DNA from: Scedosporium boydii
Taxonomy: Eukaryota > Ascomycota > Sordariomycetes > Microascales > Microascaceae
Assembly (NCBI GenBank): GCA_002221725.1
Contig: NJFT01000245.1
Coordinates: 1-58,629 of the forward strand
Reading direction: 5' to 3'
Length of the DNA stretch: 58,629 nucleotides
Part shown: piece after piece, positions 32,780 to 43,000 of the stretch
Numbering within the stretch: the first letter of the stretch is position 1
How the letters are laid out: each line of letters begins with the position of its first letter
The notes under the pieces: model-generated
The model's database searches: none
What the model saw: only the letters and a program-made list of their open reading frames with translations
What the model was told of the DNA's origin: nothing
Program-made: the position numbers and the translations under genes

Positions 32780-34807
32780 CTAGTACTCGGCCGCCTCCTC
32801 GTTGTCGATAGAGTCGGTAGCAACCTCTTCGTAATCGCGCTCAAGCGCAGCCAAGTCCTCACGAGCCTCGGAGAACTCACCCTCCTCCATACCCTCACCA
32901 ACGTACCAGTGGACAAAAGCACGCTTCGAGTACATAAGATCGAACTTGTTGGAAAGCGCCGACCAGGCCTCGGCGATGGCGGTGGTGTTGGACAACATGC
33001 AGCTATAGGTGAGTTACATTAGTCTCTTGAAAAGCACATAACAAGGACGTACCCCCATGCAGGGTTGACACAAGGTCGAGTTGGAGGTTTAAAACTTACA
33101 CAGCGCGGTTGACCTTGGCGAGGTCGCCGTTGGGGACCATCTCGGGAGGCTGGTAGCAGATACCGAGCTTGAAGCCGGTAGGGCACCAGTCGACGAACTG
33201 GATGGTACGCTTGGTCTTGAGGGTGGCGACGGCCGCGTGGGCGTCCTTGGGGACGACATCACCACGGTACAGAAGGCAGGTAGCCATGTACTTGCCGCTG
33301 CGGGGGTCACACTTGACCATCTGGTTGTTGGGCTCGAAGCAGGACATGGTGATCTCCTGGACCGAGTTGGCCTCGTGGGCAGCCTTAGCGGCGGAGATGA
33401 CGGGAGCGTAGGCAACGAGAGGGAAGTGGATACGGGGATAGGGGACGAGGTTAGTCTGGAACTCGTTCAAGTCGACGTTGAGGGAGCCGTCGAATCGGAG
33501 GGAGGCGGTGATGGAGGAGACAACTAAAAAAAAAACCGCATTTGTCAGTATCCAGAGACATCTGTCAAGGCAATATGGAGAGCCTGCGAGGAGGTATATC
33601 CACGCAAAATAGCAGCAGCACGTACCCTGGGCAATAAGCCTGTTGAGGTTCTCGTAATCGGGTCGCTCAAGGCCGAGGTTGCGGCGGCAGATGTCGTAGA
33701 TGGCCTCGTTGTCGACCATGAAGGAGCAGTCAGAGTGCTCGAGGGTGGTGTGGGTGGTGAGGATAGAGTTGTAAGGCTCAACGACGGAGGTGGCAGTCTG
33801 AGGAGCGGGGTAAACGCAGAACTCGAGCTTGCTCTTCTTGCCGTAGTCGAGAGAGAGGCGCTCCATAAGAAGGGCACCGAAACCGGAACCGGTACCACCA
33901 CCGAAGGAGTGGAAAACGAGGAAGCCTTGCAGACCAACACAGTTGTCGGCAACATGTCGCACCTTGTCCAAAACGGGGTCGATGAGCTCCTTGCCCACTG
34001 TGTAGTGTCCACGAGCGTAGTTGTTCGAAGCATCCTCCTTTCCGGTAATCATCTGCTCGGGGTGGAAAAGACTCCTGTAGGGACCAGTGCGGACCTCATC
34101 GACGACATTGGGCTCGAGATCGCAGTAGATAGTCCTGGGAACGTACTTTCCTTGACCTATACAAGAGCAAGAGAGGACGGTTAGAGTGGTCTTCCTTCGA
34201 GCAGACTTGTCCAGGTTGACAAGAACACATACCAGTCTCAGAGAAGAAGGTGCTGAAGCCATGGTCGGGGTCAGCGGCCTTGCGCTCTTCCGTCAGGTAG
34301 CCATCAGGCTGAGTAGAAACTGAAGTTAGAGACATGAAAACCTAGGTGACTCGGATAAGAGGGGCATACCTGAATACCATGCTCAAGGCAGTAGAGCTAG
34401 AAATATCCAACTCCGTTAGCTAGTTCGCCTCCGACGACAGTCGTGAACGCGATAGTCTTCCATCATCACCAGGACGAGGTTTGATATGGAATTGGGACCG
34501 GTTGCGGAACGGGGCCAAAAAAAGGGGTGGGGAGGGGAATCGGGTCGGCCCAGGTCATCAAAACCAGATGCCCAAGAGAGGGGTGCTTCGAAGCAGCGAA
34601 GGACGAGATAAACCTACCTCCCAGCACGAGTTGGCGATTTGGCAACCCGCCTGACCGACTAGAGACGCAAAGTTGATTAGCACGATAGCCAGATAGGTGG
34701 CGAGAAGCCATCACCACAACACGATGCGGTGAGCAAAACGCGTTCAGGGGAGGGGTTCGAAAAAGAAGATGGGGGCACACACCGTTGATAGAGATAATCT
34801 CACGCAT
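32780..34807 (-). CDS. TUB1: Alpha-tubulin (conventional class)
   Basis: This encodes alpha-tubulin, which pairs with beta-tubulin to form microtubules. Seven exons, 34807-34783, 34658-34618, 34396-34370, 34308-34233, 34156-33626, 33523-33100 and 33002-32780, add up to 448 residues, exactly the usual size. Introns are 124, 221, 61, 76, 102 and 97 bp, concentrated in the first 80 codons; exons 1-3 are only 25, 41 and 27 nt. It begins [20 protein letters not shown], the conventional class rather than the divergent second alpha-tubulin found in many Sordariomycetes. The GTP-binding tubulin signature GGGTGSG is intact. The alpha-specific catalytic Glu that acts on beta-tubulin GTP is present in NVDLNEFQ. 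The acidic tail ends EEAAEY with the terminal tyrosine retained. Codon use is C-biased, as expected for a highly expressed gene. Confidence 0.97.
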
Positions 34808-36145
34808 TTTGGAATCTCAAGATGACCGAACCAGAGGGGATAACTTGACGACAAACTATGTCGGAGAGGATGCGAAGATGATGGGAGGTTGAAATTGGTT
34901 TAAGGAAAGGGTCGTGAAGGGTGGAGTGAGGGAAGTAGGTGTGTTGGTGTATGTAGCGGAAGGGGAATTTTTCTCTTGTTGACGTTGATAGGGATTAGGG
35001 GGTTGCCCGCAAATAGTAGTGGTGGTGCCTCCACCAGAAAAAAATAATGGACAGCCTGAGGCGGTTCAGTTCGTTTCCCCCCATGGAAAATTATGGGGTC
35101 TTGGGCAGTTAGGGCGTGGGACCGACCCGGAACTTACCTTCCAGAGCTTGGTAATCAGTACCCGTCGACCTTCTGGATTGGCTCCTTTGATGGTAGCGGT
35201 GGCGCTGGACGGTGAGGTATCTCTACTTCCACGACACAACGGCAGCACCCCTCTTCCACCTCCACCAGTACTGAGTACTTTCCAAGTGTACCTCGACACT
35301 GCTCCAAGGTTCTGTCAAAGTGGGGCATCAATCAATCAGCTCAACTCCACCACCATATGATCCAGGTCTGTGCTACCTCCATCAACAGCTACGAGGCAAT
35401 AATGCTGGCTGTCACCAGCAAGTCGCCACTGGCCTCCCCAAAAACGGATCAAAGGTGTATGAAGTATGAGATACTGCTATTATTTCATACATAACCTCGA
35501 TAGATCGATGTAACGACGCGACACTGGTGCTCACGCGTCCATCTAGCTTTACGAAGAAGATATCGAACAGACCAAACAGCGTGGAGAGAGCGGTGGCAAG
35601 TTGATTTGTGAGAGTCCCGTGCTGTCCGTTGATCCATTGATCTTCCCCCACACACTCCAGTACTCCGCAGTGTACGGAGTATCCTATGTACACTACTCAC
35701 TGTGCTTCGTACGGATTCCAGTTCGGCGCAATATCGATAATAGACCATCATTAAGTTTGATTTCACAGTACCAACATGGCAATCTCGTACGAAATACCGC
35801 AGAGCCGTCGTCTGATTGCCCCTTCAGAAGCTTCAACGGAACTTTGGCCACCACTCCTATATGTACTTTTCGTACGAGCTACAGAAAGTATTCCTTCTTG
35901 CTCCTAACAGCTCAGTGTAATTATATGGCCCGTCGTGCAAATTGGGATTGTCTCGAAGCAGTAAGCGCCGCGCCGATAATTCCCACCATGGCGGCGAACG
36001 ACCACTCAAATGCCGATTTCCTCGTCAAACTTGGACGGCGTCACCTCCAATCGAACGGTCCAGGTACGGGCAAATTGACCACTGCTCGAACCCCTGGAGG
36101 GACCTGGGGGCCCTTTTCGACCTGTTGAAGGTCCTGATGTATCGT

Positions 36146-36183
36146 GTACTTCGTACAAGTGTGAGGTAGCATGTACGAAGTAC
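36146..36183. repeat. Hairpin of two inverted GTACTTCGTAC copies
   Basis: GTACTTCGTAC (36146-36156) and GTACGAAGTAC (36173-36183) are exact reverse complements; one more A-T pair extends the stem to 12 bp around a 14-nt loop. It could extrude as a cruciform or act as paired factor sites. Confidence 0.7.
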
Positions 36184-36429
36184 CACCCCGTTCCACCGCA
36201 CGCTAAGAAACTTCAAGAGCGTGGGTTGGGAAATGGGGAACCAATGAATCCAGCTTCCCTCGGACGTTTCTCCTCCCCGACTGTTTACATGTGTCTATTT
36301 AGTAGATTACCAGGCAGCCGTAAGTTCGTGCCCTCTCGCCAAGGAGTCTCTCGGAGATCTTTCGATGCCCATTTGGCCATGAAACAAGTGTCTTGTTTTC
36401 GAGGACAAAAAGGATCTGTACGACTTGTG

Positions 36430-36441
36430 CTTCGTACGAAG
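36430..36441. repeat. 12-bp palindrome CTTCGTACGAAG
   Basis: This is a perfect palindrome made from two half-sites of the dispersed motif; it overlaps an exact TACGAAGTA at 36435-36443. Confidence 0.65.
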
Positions 36442-36715
36442 TAAACCACTCGTCAGGGTTGACGGGATTCAGGGTCTGTCCGTGTCGAACTTTTGGGCTG
36501 TCAAGCTTGTGCAGGGTTGTCGTGGATTCAACGGATCAGGGGTCCATGCACAGGTGGACACAAGGGACCAGGATCTTGGGCCCAGATTCACTCAGGTTCC
36601 CCAGGTCTGCCTATCTGTTAGCAACGATCTGTTGAGACTCAATCTCGGTGTTCAGCTTTGTACTTGGAGCGTGGACGTGGACAAAAGCCGCCGTATTTCC
36701 AAGCATTATCAACAC

Positions 36716-36731
36716 TACTTCGTACTTCGTA
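36716..36731. repeat. Tandem copy of the TACTTCGTA motif
   Basis: TACTTCGTACTTCGTA is the exact reverse complement of 9423-9438, nearly 27 kb away. Confidence 0.7.
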
Positions 36732-37045
36732 AATTACATGACAAGTTGTCCATTTACCGACGTCTTCCGCAGAGCATCATCTGCTTCGTATGACTTGATA
36801 TGCTCTGCTTTTGGTAGAATCTCATCGCCACTCAACACCGGTGATGTTCCCCATCGCCCCCTTCAAGACACAAACCACGCTATTGGGAGGTACAACGGTT
36901 CGAAACCCATGCTGCTTCTCGAATTCACCAAGACTCCAAGACAGAATTAAGCCCACCGTCTCACCTTGATTCTTCCTTCATAAGAACAAGAACGTTTTGC
37001 CATCCCACCTCCCCGAGTCTAAGCCCTTCTAGCCTAAGCCCCTCT

Positions 37046-37978
37046 CTATTGTCTCTTATTCCACGCCACGCAGTCGTCCAATTTGACCCCCTCGCCACCA
37101 AAGCAATCCAGAGCGCTCCCAATCGTCAAATCCACCTTGCCATTGCTGATCCTCTTAACGAGATCCAGGTCTTCAAGATGCCTCGCCCCTCCGGCGTACG
37201 TAACCGGGATACTGCACCACTCGGCTAACCTCTTGACGAGTTCCTCGTCGATGCCCTGTTGTAGGCCCTCGTTGTCGGCGGCGTGGATGAGGAACTCGGA
37301 GCAGTAAGGCTCAAGTTGCCTTATTGAGTCTGGAATTTCACACTTAGCTACGGCTCAAAACAGGGAGAGAGAGTTTTGGACGAGACTTGCCTTGGTTGAC
37401 CTCCATATCCGTAATTTTCTGCCATTTATTCATAGCAACATGCCAGCTCTGCTCCCCCGTCCGCCGGCAACTAAGGTCAATCACAAGCTTGCTCTTGTTG
37501 TTCCCGAGACTCCGAAGCACAGAATCTAACCTCTCCTGGTTGAACTTCCCATCCGGGAAAAGGTACGACGTGATAATAACCTGTACACACCGATCAGCTC
37601 GCACATTTTCTTCCCCCGAGCTGCTCTCGTCCAAACTTATTCCAAGTGCATGAAAGAAAAGCAGGGGAGCACACACACCTTTTCCGCCCCAGCATCAATC
37701 CACTCCCTTGCATTCTGATCCGTAATGCCCCCTCCAACCTGAAGACCACCGGGCCACGCCTCCAATGCCTCCCTCGCCGCTTCGGTATTCCCCGGCCCAA
37801 GCATGATGACGTGCGCGCCGGTGAGGCCGTTATCCCGGTACAGCTTGGCGAAGTGTGCTGGCGGGAGGTGGGAGACGAAGTTTGTCTTGAGGGCGGCGGA
37901 CTCGCTGTCTAGGGTCCCGCCGACGATTTGCTTGACCTGCCCCGCGTGGAGGTCGATGCAGGGCCGTAGCCGAGTCAT
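37046..37978 (-). CDS. HIS6: ProFAR isomerase (histidine biosynthesis, step 4)
   Basis: This is 5'-ProFAR isomerase (EC 5.3.1.16), which opens the aminoaldose ribose to the ketose form (PRFAR) in histidine synthesis; a cytosolic TIM-barrel enzyme. Three exons, 37978-37679, 37580-37391 and 37329-37046, give 257 residues, close to the yeast protein. The two catalytic aspartates of the family are visible: Asp9 in [10 protein letters not shown] and Asp135 in [10 protein letters not shown]. The phosphate-binding strand ends GLQVGGGI and [10 protein letters not shown] are also clear. Intron 1 (37678-37581) is GT-AG. Intron 2 (37390-37330) starts with GC in the context AG|GCAAGT, the classical GC-AG form, and gives the only frame-restoring join ([12 protein letters not shown]). 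It is divergent from PGA1 across 661 bp. Confidence 0.96.
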
Positions 37979-38639
37979 TATGGGTGATGTGGGGGAAAGT
38001 AAAAAGTAAAAGAACACCTCGAAATACGTTCAATTGGGGGATTTCTTTTTCCCTCCGGGTGCTCGGCTCGAAACCAGTGTTCAGTATGAGTTCGTGTATA
38101 ATTTCTTCTTGGTTAGAAGAGAAGAAAGCTGAAGAAATTGGTTCCTTCGTTAGACAGTCTTTCGCGCCGTGATGCAGGACAATGGAGACAATTGGACTTG
38201 GAGCCACGGAAGGCTGACTAACGCCTCGACCACTTCCATAAATTCAATTTTGGTTCCTTGATCAGTTTGAAGCATATGATAGAACGCTTTCGTTCACATC
38301 AGAGACGGACTTCACATTGAGACCAACTGATTTTAGATTTCGAGAGTGATTTCCACCAATGGCTTGAGTGAGTTGCACAGTGCGAGCTCCCAGTCCTGTA
38401 ATCAAACCTGCACGTCATCGATCACAGCTCGACAAGCTCACGTCTCAAGCTTCAACTTGAACACTGAAGACTCGTTCAACATCGCAATCTCATCACGACC
38501 AACACCTCAAATCACCGGTAACACACCACAGCATCATTCGGATTTTCCAGGAGAACCTATCTGAGAGACCATCTAAGAACAACAACCAAACAGAACCAAC
38601 TATCTCATCAGCCAGCGCCGAGCATCACATCACATCACC
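37979..38639. other. Divergent promoter region between HIS6 and PGA1
   Basis: This 661-bp segment lies between two start codons facing away from each other. It contains only near-matches (TGACTAA at 38215-38221, TGAGTGA near 38365) to the TGACTCA site of the amino-acid-control regulator, so such control is not shown. The 38560-38639 stretch is A/C-rich, like a PGA1 leader. Confidence 0.55.
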
Positions 38640-39420
38640 ATGCTCATTCCAAAGCTCCCTTCCCTCACCCTCCTCATCGCCACCCTCTCTCTCCTCACCC
38701 CAACCCTCGCCAACACCGAAAAAGCCATCTTCATAGCTCCACCCCCTTCGCCCAACACAGCCCAACATCCTTCTCTCTCACCCTGGTACCTCACGTCCCT
38801 ACCCACCCTCACACCGTCCAACTTCTCCATCCGCACTCATCTCGCATCCCAGTTCCCATCCTCCCTCTCACCGGGCTCCGAATCATGGTACCTCCTCGAT
38901 GACCTTAACCCCGACCAACGCTATGAAGTCCGAGTATGCTGGGCCGCAACCGTAAGTTGTTCCGTCACCCAATGGCAGCAGTTAAGAAGGGACGAGAAAA
39001 CTCATCCCGTTTAAGCAACCCACATCCTTCACCCTAACAACCTACTCCATCCCCCAAGTCCTCGAAGACCCAGACCTCGTCACCTCCCTAGCCCACTACG
39101 AGATATCCCACACCCCATCCGCGGAGGACGTAAAAGAAAGGGGCGACTTCGAGACCAAGGAATCCTCAAAGCTCCTCCTGCGCGTCGTAACCGCCGCCGA
39201 CTACTTCACCGACGACGAAAAGCTCATGAAGCACCCGGAACCCGTGCACGTGGATCTCATACTGGATCCGTTCCTTTACAACGTACTGCCGCGGTCGTTA
39301 GCGCCTACGGTAGTGTATATCGCTGCTCTTGTGCCGGTGGCGTGGATCGTTGCGAGGTGGGTGTCGGGGAGGATGGTGAGTGTTGCGAGGGCGGGTGCGG
39401 AGACGAAGAAGGAAAAGTGA
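38640..39420 (+). CDS. PGA1: PGA1-type cofactor of GPI mannosyltransferase II
   Basis: This ER membrane protein matches the fungal PGA1 family, the partner of GPI18 in adding the second mannose to the GPI anchor precursor. Two exons, 38640-38951 and 39016-39420, with a 64-bp intron, encode 238 residues. A signal peptide occupies about 1-24 (LTLLIATLSLLTPTLA). The lumenal part has the family pattern SWYLLDDLNPDQRYEVRVCW. One transmembrane helix lies near 204-226 (TVVYIAALVPVAWIVARWV). The protein ends KKEK, matching the KKXX COPI retrieval signal, consistent with ER residence. The splice acceptor AAG is weaker than usual but is the one that restores the reading frame. Family assignment is by motif and topology. 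Confidence 0.85.
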
Positions 39421-39953
39421 GGGATAGGTTTCGCTTGACATTGGGTACTAGTTTTGTAGGATATTAGTTGTACATTTAGGAAAGAATCTAGAACCATAGG
39501 ATTTATTCTGTTGACTGCTAGGAAATGCCATTGATGGTGTTTTACGCTATTCAAACACTCCAGGTCTCATACGAAAAACTATACCAACATGCGCTCCGCA
39601 TCAAGTATTATAAGGGAAAAAAGATAATTCCTCCTGTAGGTGCAATCTCTCTTCAATCACCAAAGAAAATGAAGGGGGATCCTAGCCGAATAAATGTGAA
39701 CAAGGATATTCAAGAATGATATCGGAAGAGAACATACGGATTATGCATAAGACAAAGGGCATATAAGAAAAGAAATAAACATCCTTCAAAGACATAATAA
39801 ATCGTTTAGCAAAAAACTGGCTTCAAAAATAAAAATCCTCAAGGCTTGTCAAGTAATATTGCCCAACAAGATGCGCGCAACAAACGTATATATTCCATCC
39901 ACCCAAAAAGACGCTCCAAAGCTTCAAAGCTTCAACTCTCAACGTGAACTCTC
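39421..39953. other. 3' intergenic region between convergent PGA1 and the WW-domain gene
   Basis: About 530 A/T-rich bases (A-rich 39720-39840) hold the two transcript ends. A small direct repeat of AAAGCTTC lies at 39916-39933. No gene is supported. Confidence 0.6.
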
Positions 39954-41413
39954 TTAGTAGTGGGGATTGCTACCGTACGATCCCTGAGGGAGCTGGCTCG
40001 AGCCTCCCTGGTGAGGCGGAGGCTGGTAGGACTGGCCACTGCTGTGACCTCCGTACTGCTGGTGACCGCCGCCCTGGTGTCCGTAGGAAGGTTGATTGGG
40101 CGGGGCACCGTAGCCCGGTTGGCTCGGCGGTGCTCCGTACGAGGGTTGACTAGGAGGAGCGCCATAGCTAGGTTGGCTGGGAGGAGCTCCGTAGCTGGGC
40201 TGGCTGGGAGGCGCGCCGTAACTATGCTGGCCCGACGGCGGCGCATAGCTGGAATGAGTGTTAGGAGGCTGTCCGTAGCTAGGCTGCTGGCCCGAGGACC
40301 CGTGTCCCTGGGATCCATGTCCCTGGCCGCCTGGCGGATAGTAATCGTGCGATTGCTGGTTCGACGAAGGGGGATGGTATGATTGAGACTGCTGCGAGTG
40401 GGAGCCGCTCGTGCCGTGCTGAGAATGCTGAGAATGCTGAGAATGCGAGCTCGGAGGAGGAGCAGAGCCCGGGGCCGGTGCCTGGTAGGAGGTAGGGGGC
40501 GCCTGGCCCGAGTAGGTACCGCCGGTTCCTGCGCCAGAGTATCCGTAGTTTTGGCCCTAAAGACGCAACCATGATTGTGAGTATTGTGAAAACAAGATTC
40601 CCCTCGTTCCATTTTCAAAGTCAACATACCGACTGGTTATGCTTCCCACCACCACCACCCAAGAAAGAGGCGACGCCACCAATCAAACCGCCACCACCAT
40701 GAGCGGGAGAACTACCATGAGACGAAGAATCGCCGTGGTAGTTCTGCGGCTGCGCGGGTTTGCTACCGGACGAGAACAGATTCGAAGCCAGCGCGCCCAC
40801 GAGCTTTCCGGGGACGGAATTCTTGCCACCGCTGCTGCTGCCGCCGCTACTACCATGACCGCCGCCGGCAACGCTGCCGATAAGCTGACCAGCGAGTCCG
40901 AGGGGGCTACTCGAGTTGCTTTGTTTCTTGTTGCCTCCGGCTAACATCTGGAAGGCCATGCTCTATTACACCAAAACAAAGAAATGTTAGCTTTCGAAAA
41001 AAAAAAAAAAAACATTGAACAAATTGGGAGGAGGGAGCGTGTGAAAAAAAAAAAAAAAAAAAAAATCTTACACCAAGGCCACGGTCACCGTTCCCGCCTC
41101 CTATACCCCTCGACCCGTCCGAAGGCAACACAGGCTCCATTGTCCCATCAGCATGCCTCCTCGTCTGGCTCCCATCAGGATGGGTAATAATCTCAGACTG
41201 CGGCGTGCCATATGGATGCTCGACGTGGGGGTTAGGAGTCGCTCCCGTGGGAGCAGCTTCCGTAGGCGTCTCCCATTGCGACACGCCCGTCGAGAGCTGG
41301 ACGAAATAGTACTTTCTGCTCGCGCCGTCCCACTGGGCGATCCAGCCGGCGGGGAGCGGCGGGGGAGCATAGGTTGGTCCCCCTTCGTTGCTTGGGGATC
41401 CTGGCCCCGCCAT
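39954..41413 (-). CDS. WW-domain protein with Gly-rich core and Tyr/Gln/Pro-rich repeat tail
   Basis: Three exons, 41413-41072, 40962-40630 and 40556-39954, encode about 425 residues; both introns (109 and 73 bp) fall between codons. One WW domain lies near residues 20-50: both Trp are present (GWIAQWDG and VSQWETP) with the central Tyr-Tyr-Phe, so it should bind Pro-rich ligands such as PPxY. The middle exon is Gly/Ser-rich (GGGGLIGGVASFLGGGGGK). The last exon is almost entirely Ser/Gln/Tyr/Pro/Gly/His, with about five tandem copies of a nine-residue unit SYGAPPSQP, a prion-like composition. I do not recognise a specific orthologue; RNA- or condensate-related roles are guesses from composition. 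It is convergent with PGA1. Confidence 0.88.
40080..40230 (-). repeat. 27-bp coding tandem repeat (SYGAPPSQP units)
   Basis: About five consecutive 27-bp units encode SYGAPPSQP with small changes (GYGAPPNQP in the last). Unit DNA has diverged at third positions, which suggests the protein repeat is kept by selection rather than being a fresh expansion. Unit ends were set by eye. Confidence 0.75.
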
Positions 41414-43000
41414 TGGCGCGTTGTTTGTGTGTTTGGAGGGGTTTTGGAGGGTGTGTCGAGCAGGGGTTCGTGAAGAAGATCGCGGGGTTGATGTTTTTTT
41501 TTTTTCTTGATCGCCGGGGGGGTAGAGGCGATTCGACCTTCGAGGGGCCTGGAAATCGGAGGGATCCGTAGATGCAAGTTTAGACTGTCGCGAAGGAGGA
41601 TGGAGCGAGGAAAGACGGGAAGGGGAGAGAAAGAGAGGCTAAACAAGGTGGGATGGGGATTGGGGATGGGGGAGGTGGTTTGGCCCCTCGCTATAAGAAT
41701 TAGCGATATCTGAGTTGAAGGTGGGGTCACAAAGAGAACAATGAACAACGAAAGGGTCGAGAACGGGTCGAACAAGGGACGAGAAATAAGAGCAAGTGGC
41801 TTGGTACTTTGGTCACCTGGTCTCTGGTCTCTCCGGCAGGGTTCTTCCTGGAAACAAAAGAATATGTACAATAGAACCCTCTGTGAAGAAAGAAGCCACA
41901 GTTCCAGGGTCCAGCGGGTCAAAAAAAAGAAGACGAAGCGGAATGTGCGCGCTTGCAACCTTGTGACGGATGGTTTGAAGCTAAACCCACCAGCCCAATC
42001 AGATGAAAATGCCCTGCAGGATGGGGCGCTTCCCCGAGAACAGAGAAGGTTCTAAGGTTCGCTTGACACGCAGGCGAGTGGGAAATCGAAAGATGTACAG
42101 CGGAGATGTTGGTGTGTCAAGACGAAGAGGGGAAAGATTGGATTGGATTAATAGTCGGATTCGAGTCAGAGAGTCAGGCCTCCCTTCGTCCAGCGCGATA
42201 TGGGCGCCCTTATACTTGCTGGCGATGGCGATTCCCTCGTTACTTGTACCCCGGACCCATCTTGACTCTGGGGTCTTGGAGATTAAACTACAACCAAGTT
42301 CCCTGCTTGCTGAAAGTGAGCTGAAGAGGGAGCTCGAGGAACATTCGAAGTAGTGTAGTTTCGCGTACCAGCCGCTCAGGGACCTGCGACACTAGGGGTG
42401 CACTAGCTCTACAAGTAGGTGGAGATCGAATGGAATCATGGGCACTGGACATTTGATATTAGCAACATTGAACTATCCAGATACTTCAAACTTTGTCACC
42501 TCAACGCGCTTGACTTGCACTGCCCTCCTCCGCTCAGGAGGCTGGATGGATGGCTGGCTAACACTGCGAGCTTGAAACAGTGTCGATGAGAATAGCACTG
42601 TATATTTCTCGCAGTTTTGCGTGCAAAAACTGTACGTCTCTCACAGTGCGGATACGCGCGTCGGAGTCCTCTGAGCCACAGCGATTGCAACATCAATTCA
42701 CTTCTTAGTGCCGGGAGGACTCCAACGACACCACCAAACCAGACAATACCGAACAAGGCCAGACAGATTGGGAAGTCTTTTTCCATCGCGGTCGCTCGGT
42801 CGCTCTTGGTCTGGTTTGTTTGATGAGAAGAGATGAGGGACTAGGTATCATCTTTCCACTAGACTTTTCGAACGTCTCACGTTCCAAGAACTCTACAGGT
42901 AGAACACATCAATGGGGACGAGGATTCTCTCCCAGGGTATCAAATCATATCTTGGTTCACGCTCTCGATCTCCCTCTCTCTCCTGTTCTTCCTTTCCTTC
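41414..43000. other. Intergenic region upstream of the WW-domain gene
   Basis: About 1.6 kb has no supported gene. The part next to 41413 is likely the WW gene promoter and leader; on that gene's strand it is T/C-rich, with a T/A run at 41491-41505. An imperfect palindrome around CAGTTTTGCGTGCAAAAACTG lies near 42609-42632. The remaining frames look random. Confidence 0.5.

Larger units (their letters stand above)
34808..37045. other. Motif-rich intergenic region upstream of alpha-tubulin
   Basis: About 2.2 kb has no supported gene. The first few hundred bases should be the alpha-tubulin promoter. From about 35640 to 36790 it is the densest area for the TACGAAGTA/TACTTCGTA family, including a hairpin at 36146-36183, a 12-bp palindrome at 36430-36441 and a tandem copy at 36716-36731. 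A smaller hairpin (TACTCCG/CGGAGTA, 7-nt spacer) lies near 35660-35680. The plus-strand frames at 35601-36128 and 36425-36793 have no family resemblance. Confidence 0.55.

Noticed and set aside
36897..36907. GGTTCGAAACC, a match to the tRNA B-box consensus
   Set aside because: No A-box or foldable cloverleaf lies at the right distance upstream, and no acceptor stem can be formed.
38215..38221. TGACTAA as an amino-acid-control (GCN4/CPC1) site for HIS6
   Set aside because: It has one mismatch to TGACTCA and is a single copy, so it is not enough evidence.
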